Positions 24,747-33,487 of a DNA stretch of 64,000 nt are shown piece after piece. The notes beneath the pieces are model-generated. The model was not told the DNA's origin, searched no databases, and saw only the letters and a program-made list of their open reading frames with translations. The position numbers and the translations under genes are program-made. The stretch comes from Paenibacillus sp. (GTDB taxonomy: Bacteria; Bacillota; Bacilli; Paenibacillales; Paenibacillaceae): the NCBI GenBank assembly GCA_017512705.1, contig JAFWEX010000003.1, positions 1 to 64,000 of the forward strand. The letters run 5' to 3'. Each line of letters begins with the position of its first letter. The stretch's first letter is position 1.

Positions 24747-26543
24747 TTGTTTCATAAATTATACCGTCGGCTGATAGAACCTTTCAAGCGCAGCATTCGC
24801 AATAAACTGATTTTGACGATGACATTCGTTGCTGTCCTGCCAGTCATTGTAATGACCGCTGTAGCCGCTGAAAATGCACGATCCTCGATGGAAGCCGAGA
24901 TTATGGATACGAACCGGGTCAACATTAATTGGGCTTCTGCCTATTTGGCAGAACAGTTTGCACGTATGAATAATATCATTTATTCCATTCAGATTAGTGA
25001 TGAGTTACATCAGTATTTGGCGTTGACTCAGGAAGCACCTGCTTCCAGCCGTTTCGATGAACAAAAAGCAGTGTTTAATATGCTCAACAGTGTGTACTAT
25101 TCTGCTGGCAACTATGTATTTGGCGTCGAACTGTACCTAAAGGAACAGGAGACCTTGTTCACGTTTAATTCGATGGAATCACGCATTAAGGCAGTGAACG
25201 ACATCCCGGAAGGATATCATGAACTATTTACTCAGCGCAAAGATTTTACAATTACTAATGACCCCAAAGATCCGTCAAAATTCCATATGACTCGCAGCAT
25301 GAATCGCTTTGAAGATCAGGCTCAGGTCGGGGCAATCAGCCTGGAGATCAAATGGGCCGAATTCAACCAGACGCTAGAGCTGCTCGATAGCAGAGGAGAT
25401 TACACTGTATATATCGGAGATCGTTCGGGTCGTCCAGTGTATCAGCTGAATGCTTCCATCCAGCCATCGAATGAGGCATTGATGCAGTTGAAGGATACGA
25501 AGGACCATACGGGCCTTATTCGCACAGCGAATGAATATGTTTTCTACCATGATATAGAAGACACAGGACTGAAAGTAATTAAGATCGTGCCTAATCATGT
25601 GATTAACGAGAGTGCCATGGAGACGATGAAGTACGGTCTTGTCGTAGGCGGAGTAGCAACTGTAGTGTCTGTTGCTTTGGCCGCTTTGGTCGCTTGGCGA
25701 ACCTCTAAACCGATCGTCAAACTGGCGAATTCCATGAAAGGCATCCAGTTGATCAAGGATCGTAAAGTGGAGCGCAGCGGAAGGGTAGACGAGATCGGTT
25801 TACTGGAAAAAAATCTGCATGGTATGGCCAGTCGTATCCGGGAACATATCCGGGACAACTATATGATGAATCTGGAGAAGCAGACTGCGGAGCTTAAGGC
25901 ATTGCAATCGCAGATTCATCCCCATTTTCTACAAAACACATTGCAGATGATTGGCGGCATGGTCTATTCGCAAAAACCGGCAGACAGTTACAAGGTGATC
26001 CGGGCTTTAAGTGAAATGTTCCGTTATATTGTGAGAGCACCAGATGGCCTTGTTCCTCTGCAATCCGAACTGGATCAGCTAGAGCATTATATGCTAATTC
26101 AGAAGCAGCGTTTTGCTAGCAGACTTGAATATAAGTTAGAGATTGTCGGAGAGATTGGAAATGGTTATATCCCCAAGTTGTCGTTACAGCCTATTGTGGA
26201 GAACGCATTTTTGCATGGGCTGGAGAACAAGCCAGGGGAATGGAGGCTGGGGATTGAAGTGGCCGCTGATCCAGAGAAGGGTCTGTTGACCATTCAGATT
26301 TGCGATAATGGAATGGGCATGGAGCCAGAGAAACTGGTAGAGATGCAATCGAAATTGGAACGCATTACGCGTCACACCGATCGGATATGGAGTTCTGGCA
26401 CCAGTATTGGGCTGCTGAATGCAGCTTCGCGGATTGTGATGCATTTTGGCCCTGATTACGGTATGCGTATCGAAAGTAAACTTGGGCAGGGAACAAAAGT
26501 GATCGTATGTATCCCCTGCACAACAGGAGGCGAATCCTTTTGA
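24747..26543 (+). CDS. YesM-type sensor histidine kinase
   Basis: The 598-residue membrane kinase has a transmembrane segment near residues 20-42, a large extracellular sensor region, a second membrane segment near 290-312 (YGLVVGGVATVVSVALAALV), a HAMP linker, the His_kinase motif with the phosphorylated His in SQIHPHFLQNTLQ (near residue 391) and a C-terminal ATPase domain (PIVENAFLHGLE, ICDNGMGM, GTSIGLLNAASRI). Kinases of this type usually sense extracellular carbohydrate or its binding protein. The TTG start is supported by AGGAGTGG. It overlaps the response regulator start by 4 bp (TTGA), so the two are translationally coupled. Confidence 0.93.
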   Translation: MFHKLYRRLIEPFKRSIRNKLILTMTFVAVLPVIVMTAVAAENARSSMEAEIMDTNRVNINWASAYLAEQFARMNNIIYSIQISDELHQYLALTQEAPASSRFDEQKAVFNMLNSVYYSAGNYVFGVELYLKEQETLFTFNSMESRIKAVNDIPEGYHELFTQRKDFTITNDPKDPSKFHMTRSMNRFEDQAQVGAISLEIKWAEFNQTLELLDSRGDYTVYIGDRSGRPVYQLNASIQPSNEALMQLKDTKDHTGLIRTANEYVFYHDIEDTGLKVIKIVPNHVINESAMETMKYGLVVGGVATVVSVALAALVAWRTSKPIVKLANSMKGIQLIKDRKVERSGRVDEIGLLEKNLHGMASRIREHIRDNYMMNLEKQTAELKALQSQIHPHFLQNTLQMIGGMVYSQKPADSYKVIRALSEMFRYIVRAPDGLVPLQSELDQLEHYMLIQKQRFASRLEYKLEIVGEIGNGYIPKLSLQPIVENAFLHGLENKPGEWRLGIEVAADPEKGLLTIQICDNGMGMEPEKLVEMQSKLERITRHTDRIWSSGTSIGLLNAASRIVMHFGPDYGMRIESKLGQGTKVIVCIPCTTGGESF

Positions 26544-27637
26544 ATAAAGAGTTATATAAAGTACTGCTAGTGGATGATGAACCTTGGAATCGGGATATTC
26601 TACGCAATCTGGGTCAGTGGGACGAACTGGACATGGTCGTTTGCGGCGAAGCCGAGGATGGGCAACAGGCGATGCGTATGGTCAAGGAGCTACAACCTCA
26701 TCTCGTGATTACTGACATGCGTATGCCGGGATCAGACGGCGTGGCGCTGATGCAGACGCTGAATAAGGGTTTTCCGGAGATTAAGGTCGTTGTGGTGAGT
26801 GGATACGATGATTTTAATTATGCTAAACACGCTCTCCGGTACCGTGCGGCAGACTATTTACTGAAGCCGGTGAATCCCGATGAATTAAATGCTACGCTGG
26901 CCAAATGCGCTCGTGAGTTGGAGAAATCAACCACTTCACCAGAGACCTGGGAATCCTATCCCGCTTTCTTTGCGGGAGAGTTTTCCCTTTTTCAGCAACA
27001 AGCACGCCTTCGCTTCAACGATCTGGACCTGCCAAGACTGCGGGAATGGTTTCAGCAATTAGAGCAGAAGCTGGAACAAAGTGAAGTTTGCAGACCTCGT
27101 CAGCTTGGACGGGTAGCGTATGAGCTCCAGAACCTGCTGGATGAATTATGCGTTTCTAATGGGTTGTCTGATCGTTCAGAAGAAGGATTGCCACCTGCAA
27201 CCGTATTGGGGTCAATCTCAGCCGCAGTCGATTGGGTCTCTGCTTCGTATTATCAGGCGCTAGAGCAGCTCATTGCACAGCGCAAGTATAAGAATAAGCT
27301 GAATCTGGAAGAAGTGAAGCAATACATGCAGCAGCACTGCATGGAGATGATTACTCTGGAACATCTGGCACAGATCTTTTTTGTCAGCAAAGAATATTTA
27401 AGCAAAGCTTTCAAAAAGGAGTATGACGTAAATGTAACTGATTACGTGGTGCAGCTTCGTATGGCTAGAGCGAGAGAGTGGGTCATGGATGATCAGATTC
27501 CATTCAAACATATTGCGGAGATGACAGGATATGAAGATGTGTCCTATTTCTATCGAGTGTTCAAAAAGCATTTTGGCGTGTCACCTGGAGAAATGCGCAA
27601 GGGCCAACCTAAATTGTCCGATCCATTCCCCGAATGA
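26540..27637 (+). CDS. YesN-type response regulator with AraC DNA-binding domain
   Basis: The protein has 365 residues from the TTG at 26540, which overlaps the kinase stop codon and follows AGGAGG by 9 nt; the ATG at 26507 lies upstream of that site. The receiver domain has VLLVDDEPWNR, the phosphoacceptor D59 in LVITDMRMPG, VVVVSGYDDF and YLLKPVN. A helical linker precedes the C-terminal AraC-type double helix-turn-helix (MITLEHLAQIFFVSKEYLSKAF, FKHIAEMTGYEDVSYFYRVFKK). It probably activates the downstream sugar-binding lipoprotein and permease genes. Confidence 0.93.
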   Translation: MNKELYKVLLVDDEPWNRDILRNLGQWDELDMVVCGEAEDGQQAMRMVKELQPHLVITDMRMPGSDGVALMQTLNKGFPEIKVVVVSGYDDFNYAKHALRYRAADYLLKPVNPDELNATLAKCARELEKSTTSPETWESYPAFFAGEFSLFQQQARLRFNDLDLPRLREWFQQLEQKLEQSEVCRPRQLGRVAYELQNLLDELCVSNGLSDRSEEGLPPATVLGSISAAVDWVSASYYQALEQLIAQRKYKNKLNLEEVKQYMQQHCMEMITLEHLAQIFFVSKEYLSKAFKKEYDVNVTDYVVQLRMARAREWVMDDQIPFKHIAEMTGYEDVSYFYRVFKKHFGVSPGEMRKGQPKLSDPFPE

Positions 27638-27652
27638 TTCGTTCGGGGAATG
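27624..27652 (+). terminator. Hairpin overlapping the response regulator stop codon
   Basis: CATTCCCCGAA (27624-27634) pairs perfectly with TTCGGGGAATG (27642-27652); the TGA stop is in the loop. TTGTTTGG follows, a weak T tract. Confidence 0.65.
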
Positions 27653-27705
27653 TTGTTTGGATTAAGGTTTAAAATAATCCAATGGAAGAGTCCAATTTTG
27701 TCCAA

Positions 27706-27734
27706 TGAAGCGCTTACATTTTACGATATATAAT
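27706..27734 (+). promoter_or_regulatory. Promoter region of the sugar-binding protein gene with a cre-like palindrome
   Basis: A TATAAT (27729-27734) lies 44 nt before the gene, with no good -35, as expected for a promoter driven by the AraC-type response regulator. TGAAGCGCTTACA (27706-27718) resembles a CcpA cre site but is one base short of the consensus. Confidence 0.4.
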
Positions 27735-27778
27735 GAGCCTATGAAAGACAAACCAGTCACTACGGGAGGTCATAAGAG

Positions 27779-29059
27779 ATGAAAGTATGGAAAAGCGTTG
27801 TAAGTGCAGCACTGGTCAGCGTTCTGCTCGTGGGCTGCGGCTCGAATGCAGGCACCGACAATGAGCAAAAAGAAGTTGCAGCCGGCAGTACAGTAAACCT
27901 CAAAGTGTTCATTGCTCAACCAAGGCTGAAAGAACATTACGATAAATATATAGAACAGTTCAAAGCCAAGGTAAAAGCAGAGAAAAACATTGAAGTGAAT
28001 GTGCAGCTGGAGATGCCGCCGGCAGATAATGCACCTCAGATTTTGAAAACAAGACTGGCTTCCAATGATGCACCGGACGTATTCGCTCTGCATGCGGTAA
28101 ATGAGATTCCACCGTTCAGCAAAGCTGGGTATCTGGAAGACTTGTCCGATCAACCTTTTGTAGATAAACTGCTCGATTCGGTCAAACCTTCGGTTACGGA
28201 TGCAAGTGGCAAAGTCGTTGCGGTTCCACTGGAAACTCTGTCATGGGGTTATCTGTACAACAAGGATATCTTCGAAGAGCAAGGACTTGAAGTTCCAACG
28301 ACATTGACAGAAATGAAAGCGGTTGTAGAAAAGTTGAAGGCAGCTGGCATCACGCCGTTCGAGCTGGCTTACAAAGAAGCTTGGGTTCCGCAACTGTTCT
28401 TGCCACTAACTGTAGGGGCACTGACACAAACAGAGCACAAAGACTTCGTAGAGAAAATGAATAAGGATGAAGGTTCCTTCTCGGATATGAAAGCCTTGTT
28501 TGACGTATTCGATCTCGTGAATGCCAACGGAACGGATAAAGCGCTTGAAGTTGGTGCCGATGATGGTGCAGCGGCTTATGCTACAGGTAAAGCTGCAATG
28601 TGGATTCAAGGACCTTGGTACGCAGAGACAATTCTGAAGTCCAATCCTGACATTAATTTTGGTGTAGCTCCAATGCCGTTGAATGACAATCCGGATGATA
28701 CGAAAATCAACTTGAGTACGTCCACTTCACTGGCTGTATCGTCAACAAGTAAAAATAAAGAGGTTGCACTTGATTTCGTCAACTATATTCTGGATGACAA
28801 CGATTCAAGCGCATTCTACGAAGCACTCAAGTTTAATCCGGTTGCCAAAGTGCATACCTTCAAAAGCTTCCCATGGGTAGATGATGCCCAAAAATATGTT
28901 AGCGAAGGCAAAGCATATCAAGATCCAACGATTCCTCAAGCAGTTAAGGATGAGTCCGGTAAAGCCCTGCAAGGGTACTACTCTGGACAGTTGAATCAAC
29001 AGCAGGTTATTGATGCACTCGACAAGGCATGGAAGTCCTACAATAAAGTCAACAAGTAA
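27779..29059 (+). CDS. Extracellular sugar-binding lipoprotein of an ABC importer
   Basis: The 426-residue protein is a family 1 solute-binding lipoprotein. The signal peptide ends in the lipobox LLVGC (Cys at residue 20), so the mature protein is lipid-anchored outside the membrane. The body has the typical layout: VNLKVFIAQPRLKEHYDKYIEQF, APDVFALHAVNEIPPF-like region, YLYNKDIFEEQGLEVPTTLTEM, KAAMWIQGPWYAETI and a C-terminal YYSGQLNQQQVIDALDKAW. GGGAGGT precedes the ATG. A stem-loop separates it from the two permease genes. It probably captures a galactose-containing oligosaccharide for the GH42 enzyme; that is inferred from position. Confidence 0.93.
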   Translation: MKVWKSVVSAALVSVLLVGCGSNAGTDNEQKEVAAGSTVNLKVFIAQPRLKEHYDKYIEQFKAKVKAEKNIEVNVQLEMPPADNAPQILKTRLASNDAPDVFALHAVNEIPPFSKAGYLEDLSDQPFVDKLLDSVKPSVTDASGKVVAVPLETLSWGYLYNKDIFEEQGLEVPTTLTEMKAVVEKLKAAGITPFELAYKEAWVPQLFLPLTVGALTQTEHKDFVEKMNKDEGSFSDMKALFDVFDLVNANGTDKALEVGADDGAAAYATGKAAMWIQGPWYAETILKSNPDINFGVAPMPLNDNPDDTKINLSTSTSLAVSSTSKNKEVALDFVNYILDDNDSSAFYEALKFNPVAKVHTFKSFPWVDDAQKYVSEGKAYQDPTIPQAVKDESGKALQGYYSGQLNQQQVIDALDKAWKSYNKVNK

Positions 29060-29110
29060 GAGCCTGAACGGTCAATAAGCAAGAGCTGTAAGGAAAGCAG
29101 TGTCCGCGTT

Positions 29111-29189
29111 TGTTGACGAAATCTCTATCGTGCCCCGTAACGATCGTGGAGCTTTTGTCAACAAATTGCGGTACTTTATTTCGTCAACA
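29111..29189 (+). repeat. Intercistronic inverted repeat between binding protein and permease genes
   Basis: TGTTGACGAAAT (29111-29122) and ATTTCGTCAACA (29178-29189) are perfectly complementary over 12 bp, enclosing 55 nt that contain a further TTTTGTCAACAAA. There is no T run. Such elements between a binding-protein gene and its permease genes often protect the upstream mRNA or give partial termination, which keeps the binding protein in excess. Confidence 0.6.
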
Positions 29190-29274
29190 GTCTCGAAGCA
29201 GATGAAATGGCTGGCCGAACGATTCTCGTTCCCCCGGTTACCTTCATCCGCTGTGTCAAAAGGGGGGAGAAGTT

Positions 29275-30159
29275 ATGGCTACGAATGTGTTGAAGAAGTA
29301 CCTTTCACTGCTCGCGTTCACAGCGCCAGCCTTTGTGATCTATGCGATTTTTCTACTGTATCCAACATTCAGCGGGATGTTCTACAGCTTGACGGATTGG
29401 AATGGATTAAATCGTGATTATAGCTTTATCGGTCTGGGGAACTTTGTGAAACTGTTCAAAGAAGATCCCGACTTTCTTAACTCGTTATGGTTTACGTTGA
29501 AATACGTCATATTTATGCTAATTTTGCAAAATGTAATAGCCTTGCTGCTCGCTGTGTTGATTGAATCACGTACACGCAGTAAAGGGCTCTTCCGAACATT
29601 ATTCTTCATGCCGAATATGATCAGTACGATCATCAGTGCATTTATGTGGACATTTATCTTCTCGCAGGTGCTGCCTCAGCTCGCTGAGAAACTGGCGGTT
29701 ACATTTCTTGACCAGCAATGGCTCGGTGATCCGAAGTTCTCCTTCTATTCGATTCTGATCGTATCGCTGTGGAACGGTGTAGGCTACATGATGATCATCT
29801 ACCTGGCTGGATTGCAAGGTGTGCCGAAGAGTCTCAAGGAAGCTGCCGTCATTGATGGAGCGAATGCTTTTCAAGTGCTGCGTAACGTGGTATTGCCGAT
29901 GATTACACACGCTATTACCATCTGTTTCTTCTTGACACTTAATGGTGCATTCAAAGTGTTCGAGGTTGTCTACGGATTGACAGGCGGTGGTCCAGGCCGG
30001 GCCACACAGGTGATCACGATGAACATTTATGAAGAAGCATTCTCAAACAACTTCAGATACGGTTATGCAAGCGCCAAATCGGTTGTGCTATTCGTTATTG
30101 TACTGATCTTCACACTCATCCAGATCACTGTCATGAAGAGAAAAGAGGTGGAAGCATGA
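29275..30159 (+). CDS. Sugar ABC transporter permease, MalF/UgpA type
   Basis: The 294-residue membrane protein has six hydrophobic segments and the EAA loop near residues 190-210 (LKEAAVIDGANAFQVLRNVVLPMI), which contacts the ATPase. The N terminus FLLYPTFSGMFYSLTDWNG is typical of carbohydrate permeases of the CUT1 group. GGGGGGAG precedes the ATG. It overlaps the second permease by 4 bp (ATGA). No ATP-binding gene is present in the locus, so a shared MsmX-like ATPase encoded elsewhere is likely. Confidence 0.93.
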   Translation: MATNVLKKYLSLLAFTAPAFVIYAIFLLYPTFSGMFYSLTDWNGLNRDYSFIGLGNFVKLFKEDPDFLNSLWFTLKYVIFMLILQNVIALLLAVLIESRTRSKGLFRTLFFMPNMISTIISAFMWTFIFSQVLPQLAEKLAVTFLDQQWLGDPKFSFYSILIVSLWNGVGYMMIIYLAGLQGVPKSLKEAAVIDGANAFQVLRNVVLPMITHAITICFFLTLNGAFKVFEVVYGLTGGGPGRATQVITMNIYEEAFSNNFRYGYASAKSVVLFVIVLIFTLIQITVMKRKEVEA

Positions 30160-30983
30160 GGATGCAGCGGTTGAATACTATTCTGATCCGGCTGTTCTTG
30201 ATTCTCGGCTCCCTGGTAGCGATGCTGCCGATCTATATGGCCGTGGTGAACTCGTTCAAAACACAGGGCGAGATGTTCCAATCGTTTATCGCATTGCCAA
30301 CGACATTGCACTGGGAAAACTACGCCGATGCTTTTAATAAAATCAATCTTCTTGGCAGCTCACTCAACTCCGCCATCGTATCCATACTGGGTATCGGGGG
30401 AATCGTATTCTGTGCCTCGCTTGCAGGTTACAAGCTGTCACGGACTTCTGGCCGACTCAGTAATCTGATCTTCTTCATGTTTGTCGCTTCCATGCTGGTG
30501 CCGTTCCATTCCATCATGATTCCGCTGACACGTGTAGCGAAAGGTATGGGAGTGCAAGGGAGCACTTACGGACTGGCTTTAATTTATATCGGACTAGGTG
30601 TAAACATGGCCATCTTCCTCTATCACGGGTTTGTGAAGTCTATTCCGCGTGAGTTGGAAGAGTCTGCTCAGATTGATGGATGTAACGAGTTTCAGACATT
30701 CTTCCAGATCATCTTCCCATTGTTGTTGCCAATTACCGTGACGATCGCTATTCTGGACTTCTTATGGATCTGGAATGACTTCCTGTTGCCATTGCTGATG
30801 TTGACAGATGTGAACCGGTATACATTAATCTTGTCCACAAATATGCTGTTTGGCGAGTACAACAAGGAATGGCCATTAATTCTATCTTCTCTGGTTCTGA
30901 CTGCGATTCCAGTCATCTTGATCTATGCGTTCTTCCAAAAATTTATTATGGAGGGGATTGCGGAGGGAGCGGTTAAAGGGTAA
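30156..30983 (+). CDS. Sugar ABC transporter permease, MalG/UgpE type
   Basis: The 275-residue partner permease has six hydrophobic segments, the EAA loop ELEESAQIDGCNEFQTFFQIIFPLL near residue 168, and a conserved WIWNDFLLPLLML stretch. The start overlaps the stop of the first permease, and is translationally coupled. A long hairpin closes the transcription unit downstream. Confidence 0.93.
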   Translation: MRMQRLNTILIRLFLILGSLVAMLPIYMAVVNSFKTQGEMFQSFIALPTTLHWENYADAFNKINLLGSSLNSAIVSILGIGGIVFCASLAGYKLSRTSGRLSNLIFFMFVASMLVPFHSIMIPLTRVAKGMGVQGSTYGLALIYIGLGVNMAIFLYHGFVKSIPRELEESAQIDGCNEFQTFFQIIFPLLLPITVTIAILDFLWIWNDFLLPLLMLTDVNRYTLILSTNMLFGEYNKEWPLILSSLVLTAIPVILIYAFFQKFIMEGIAEGAVKG

Positions 30984-31013
30984 CATGCTTCGTTCTCGAA
31001 TGCCATTCATACC

Positions 31014-31057
31014 AATAGCCTTGAACTACAGATGTGCTCCTGTAGTTCAAGGCTATT
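31014..31057 (+). terminator. Long hairpin after the sugar permease genes
   Basis: AATAGCCTTGAACTACAG (31014-31031) pairs with CTGTAGTTCAAGGCTATT (31040-31057), with outer ATTCAT/ATGAAT flanks adding to the stem. The T tract is short (TTTCGTT). Confidence 0.7.
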
Positions 31058-31133
31058 TCGTTATGAATTGGTCAAGAGAGGCACTCAAAGGTAGTGTGTG
31101 CAGACAGACGGAATATCTGCCATATATTGTTTA

Positions 31134-32651
31134 TTATAAGCTGGCGGTCGTCAGTCTGCGGACTGCTTGTGCAAGACAGATCAGGGCGCGCTCCATCTCA
31201 TCTTGAGACGCATAGGCATACGAGAGCCGGATATGACTCGCATCCAGCCGATCATACAGGTAACCGGGATGGATCAGTACCTTTTCTTCCAGACAGGCAT
31301 GGAATAAACGACGGATAGATAAGGGTTCTATTGTGAACTGCAACCAGATATAGAATCCCCCTTCTGGCGTTGTCCATCTCGCGATGTCATGCAAATAACG
31401 CTGCAAGAGATCTAACATGAAGTCTCTACGTCTTTGCAACTCAGGTCGTAGCCGCTCCATATAGCTCGTATGATGACCGTCTGCAAACCATAATGTGGCA
31501 GCTTCCTGAGCAAGTGAACTGGTACCGTAATCCGTCTGCATTTTAATATCGGCCAAGCGGCGAATTACAGGTACAGGACCGACAAGCCAGCCGAGACGAA
31601 GCCCGGGACTGACCGCTTTAGAGAGAGTTCCCAGATGCAACACCCGTCCTTCCTGATCGTCAGATTTAAGGGAAGGCGGGGGAGGATGATCGAGCCACAG
31701 CTCCTGATAAGCGGCATCCTCCAGGATGGAAATGCCGGAACTGCGAGCAAGAGTCATCAATTCTTCTCGCCTGCGGCTGCTCATGACATTACCTGTAGGA
31801 TTATGGAAGCTTGGAATGGTATATAGCATCGGGAAGGATTCGTTGTGCCCGTCTCCGTTCATCTTCTTTACCGTTTGTATAGCGCGTTCCAAATGTCCCA
31901 TATGTACACCTTCTTCGTCCATAGGTATGCCGCTCAGCTTCAGTCCTGCTGACTGAAAGGCATGGATCGAATAGAGATAGGATGGCTTCTCTAGCAGCAC
32001 AGCCGATCCACGGGGCAGCAGCCCTACAGAGATCAGATGCAGTGCCTGGAGAGAGCCGGACACAATCAAGATCGAATCGGGTGAGGCTGGAATGCCAGTC
32101 GTTTGTAAATGCGCAGACAATGCTTCACGCAGTTCCAGACTGCCTTGAGGTTCAATGTAATTAAGGGTATGCGGGCGGTAGGACAATGTCCGAAGAATTT
32201 CATTAAAAGCCTCGTGGGGTAGCAATTCCGGCGCAAGTTCACCTGTGCCTAAACGAATGATGTCAGGTTGGAACTCTGTCTGATTGATCTGTTGAATCTC
32301 AGGCAGGTTCGGATAGTACCAGCCTTCCTGAGCCGCCTCGCTCCAGTTGGGCATGGTAGTGTGAGCCATGCTGTGCCACCCGGATCCACAGACATAGGTT
32401 CCACCGCCATGTCGCCCTTCAATCATGCCTGCCGCAGTCAGGTGATCTAGAGCGGTGACCACTGTACTACGGTTGACATCCATAGATGTCGCCATGGTTC
32501 GCTGGGAGGGCAGGCGGTATCCTGCAGACCATTCTCCGGTCGTAATTTTCTGACGGATATAGTCTGCAATCTGACGATACAAAGGCATGCCAAGTGCAGG
32601 GTTTGGCTTCCAGTTATGGTCAGAATACAGATCTGAATGTTCAGGTCTCAT
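31134..32651 (-). CDS. MocR family regulator (GntR helix-turn-helix plus aminotransferase domain)
   Basis: The protein has 505 residues. Residues about 20-90 form the GntR winged helix (MPLYRQIADYIRQKITTGEW, YRLPSQRTMATSMDVNRSTVVTAL). Residues about 125-500 form a class I aminotransferase-like fold with the PLP lysine in GTLSKAVSPGLRLGW and an NPTGNVMS motif. MocR proteins bind pyridoxal phosphate, sometimes with an amino acid, to control amino acid or vitamin B6 genes. It is divergent from a LysE-type exporter gene, a frequent pairing, so control of amino acid export is the likely role. Confidence 0.93.
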   Translation of the reverse strand: MRPEHSDLYSDHNWKPNPALGMPLYRQIADYIRQKITTGEWSAGYRLPSQRTMATSMDVNRSTVVTALDHLTAAGMIEGRHGGGTYVCGSGWHSMAHTTMPNWSEAAQEGWYYPNLPEIQQINQTEFQPDIIRLGTGELAPELLPHEAFNEILRTLSYRPHTLNYIEPQGSLELREALSAHLQTTGIPASPDSILIVSGSLQALHLISVGLLPRGSAVLLEKPSYLYSIHAFQSAGLKLSGIPMDEEGVHMGHLERAIQTVKKMNGDGHNESFPMLYTIPSFHNPTGNVMSSRRREELMTLARSSGISILEDAAYQELWLDHPPPPSLKSDDQEGRVLHLGTLSKAVSPGLRLGWLVGPVPVIRRLADIKMQTDYGTSSLAQEAATLWFADGHHTSYMERLRPELQRRRDFMLDLLQRYLHDIARWTTPEGGFYIWLQFTIEPLSIRRLFHACLEEKVLIHPGYLYDRLDASHIRLSYAYASQDEMERALICLAQAVRRLTTASL

Positions 32652-32719
32652 CAGGCTTAATCATCTCCTGTCGCGGTTAAAAGTCAAGGTTTTTAATGTA
32701 GTTGCTGATATCGTATCAT

Positions 32720-32751
32720 TTGGTTGGGTTCATTACCATCCAATTGGCTGG
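32720..32751. promoter_or_regulatory. Candidate MocR operator: three TTGGNTGG half-sites
   Basis: TTGGTTGG (32720-32727), CCATCCAA (32736-32743, the reverse complement TTGGATGG) and TTGGCTGG (32744-32751) lie in the 154-bp divergent region. Clustered direct and inverted half-sites are typical of MocR operators. The assignment is inferred. Confidence 0.45.
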
Positions 32752-32805
32752 TTACGTTTCCTCTGAATTCGTCTACGCTATAGACAGAAATAAGGGGGAT
32801 GAAGT

Positions 32806-33414
32806 ATGGAAGTGATTATTCATGCAGTAGTGCTTGCATTCGGCTTAATCTTGCCGCTGGGTGTTCAGAATGTATTTATTTTTAATCAAGGGCTTAGCCA
32901 AAGGAAATTCCTGCATGCGATGCCTGCTGTCATTACAGCAGGCATCAGTGACACGCTGCTGATTGGAGCAGCCGTTGGGGGCATGTCCCTCATTTTAATT
33001 CAATGGCCGATGATTACTACTGGTTTATACGGAGCGGGCAGCGTGTTTTTGCTCTACATGGCTTGGGGACTGTGGAAGTCCTCTGCTGCCCCGGATGAAG
33101 CCCCGATAGCTATGTCCGCAGGACGGCAGATTGCTTATGCTGCCTCAGTGTCACTACTTAATCCCCATGCCTTGCTGGATACAGTGGCCGTAATAGGCAC
33201 CAGCTCACTCCAATATGAAGGAGTGGCACGTTTTTATTTTGCAATAACGACAACGGCTGTGTCATGGGTATGGTTTGTAGGATTAGCAGGGGCAGGCAGG
33301 CTGGTTGGAAGTCGTGATCATACTGGACGTGTCCGGTATGTACTGGGCCGCGTATCCGCCCTTATTATGGTTGGATTAGCACTATGGATGTTCATGAAAC
33401 TCCTTCAACCATAG
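32806..33414 (+). CDS. LysE/ArgO family amino acid exporter
   Basis: The 202-residue membrane protein has about six hydrophobic segments. The N terminus HAVVLAFGLILPLGVQNVFIFNQG matches the conserved PLG-Q-(N)-x-F-x-(F/L)-xQG motif of LysE/ArgO exporters, and SLLNPHALLDTVAVIG matches the second conserved NPH region. Basic amino acids such as lysine or arginine are the usual substrates of this branch. GGGGAT precedes the ATG. It is divergent from the MocR regulator. Confidence 0.9.
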   Translation: MEVIIHAVVLAFGLILPLGVQNVFIFNQGLSQRKFLHAMPAVITAGISDTLLIGAAVGGMSLILIQWPMITTGLYGAGSVFLLYMAWGLWKSSAAPDEAPIAMSAGRQIAYAASVSLLNPHALLDTVAVIGTSSLQYEGVARFYFAITTTAVSWVWFVGLAGAGRLVGSRDHTGRVRYVLGRVSALIMVGLALWMFMKLLQP

Positions 33415-33446
33415 ACTAATGGAATACGGGCTTCGAAATTAAAAAA

Positions 33447-33476
33447 AAGCTTCCTGCGAAGTGACGCGGGAAGCTT
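33447..33476. terminator. Terminator between lysE-type gene and chemoreceptor gene
   Basis: AAGCTTCCTGC pairs with GCGGGAAGCTT. Eight A residues at 33441-33448 give a T run on the minus strand, so it serves mainly the minus-strand gene. Confidence 0.75.
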
Positions 33477-33487
33477 GATGTATGTAC

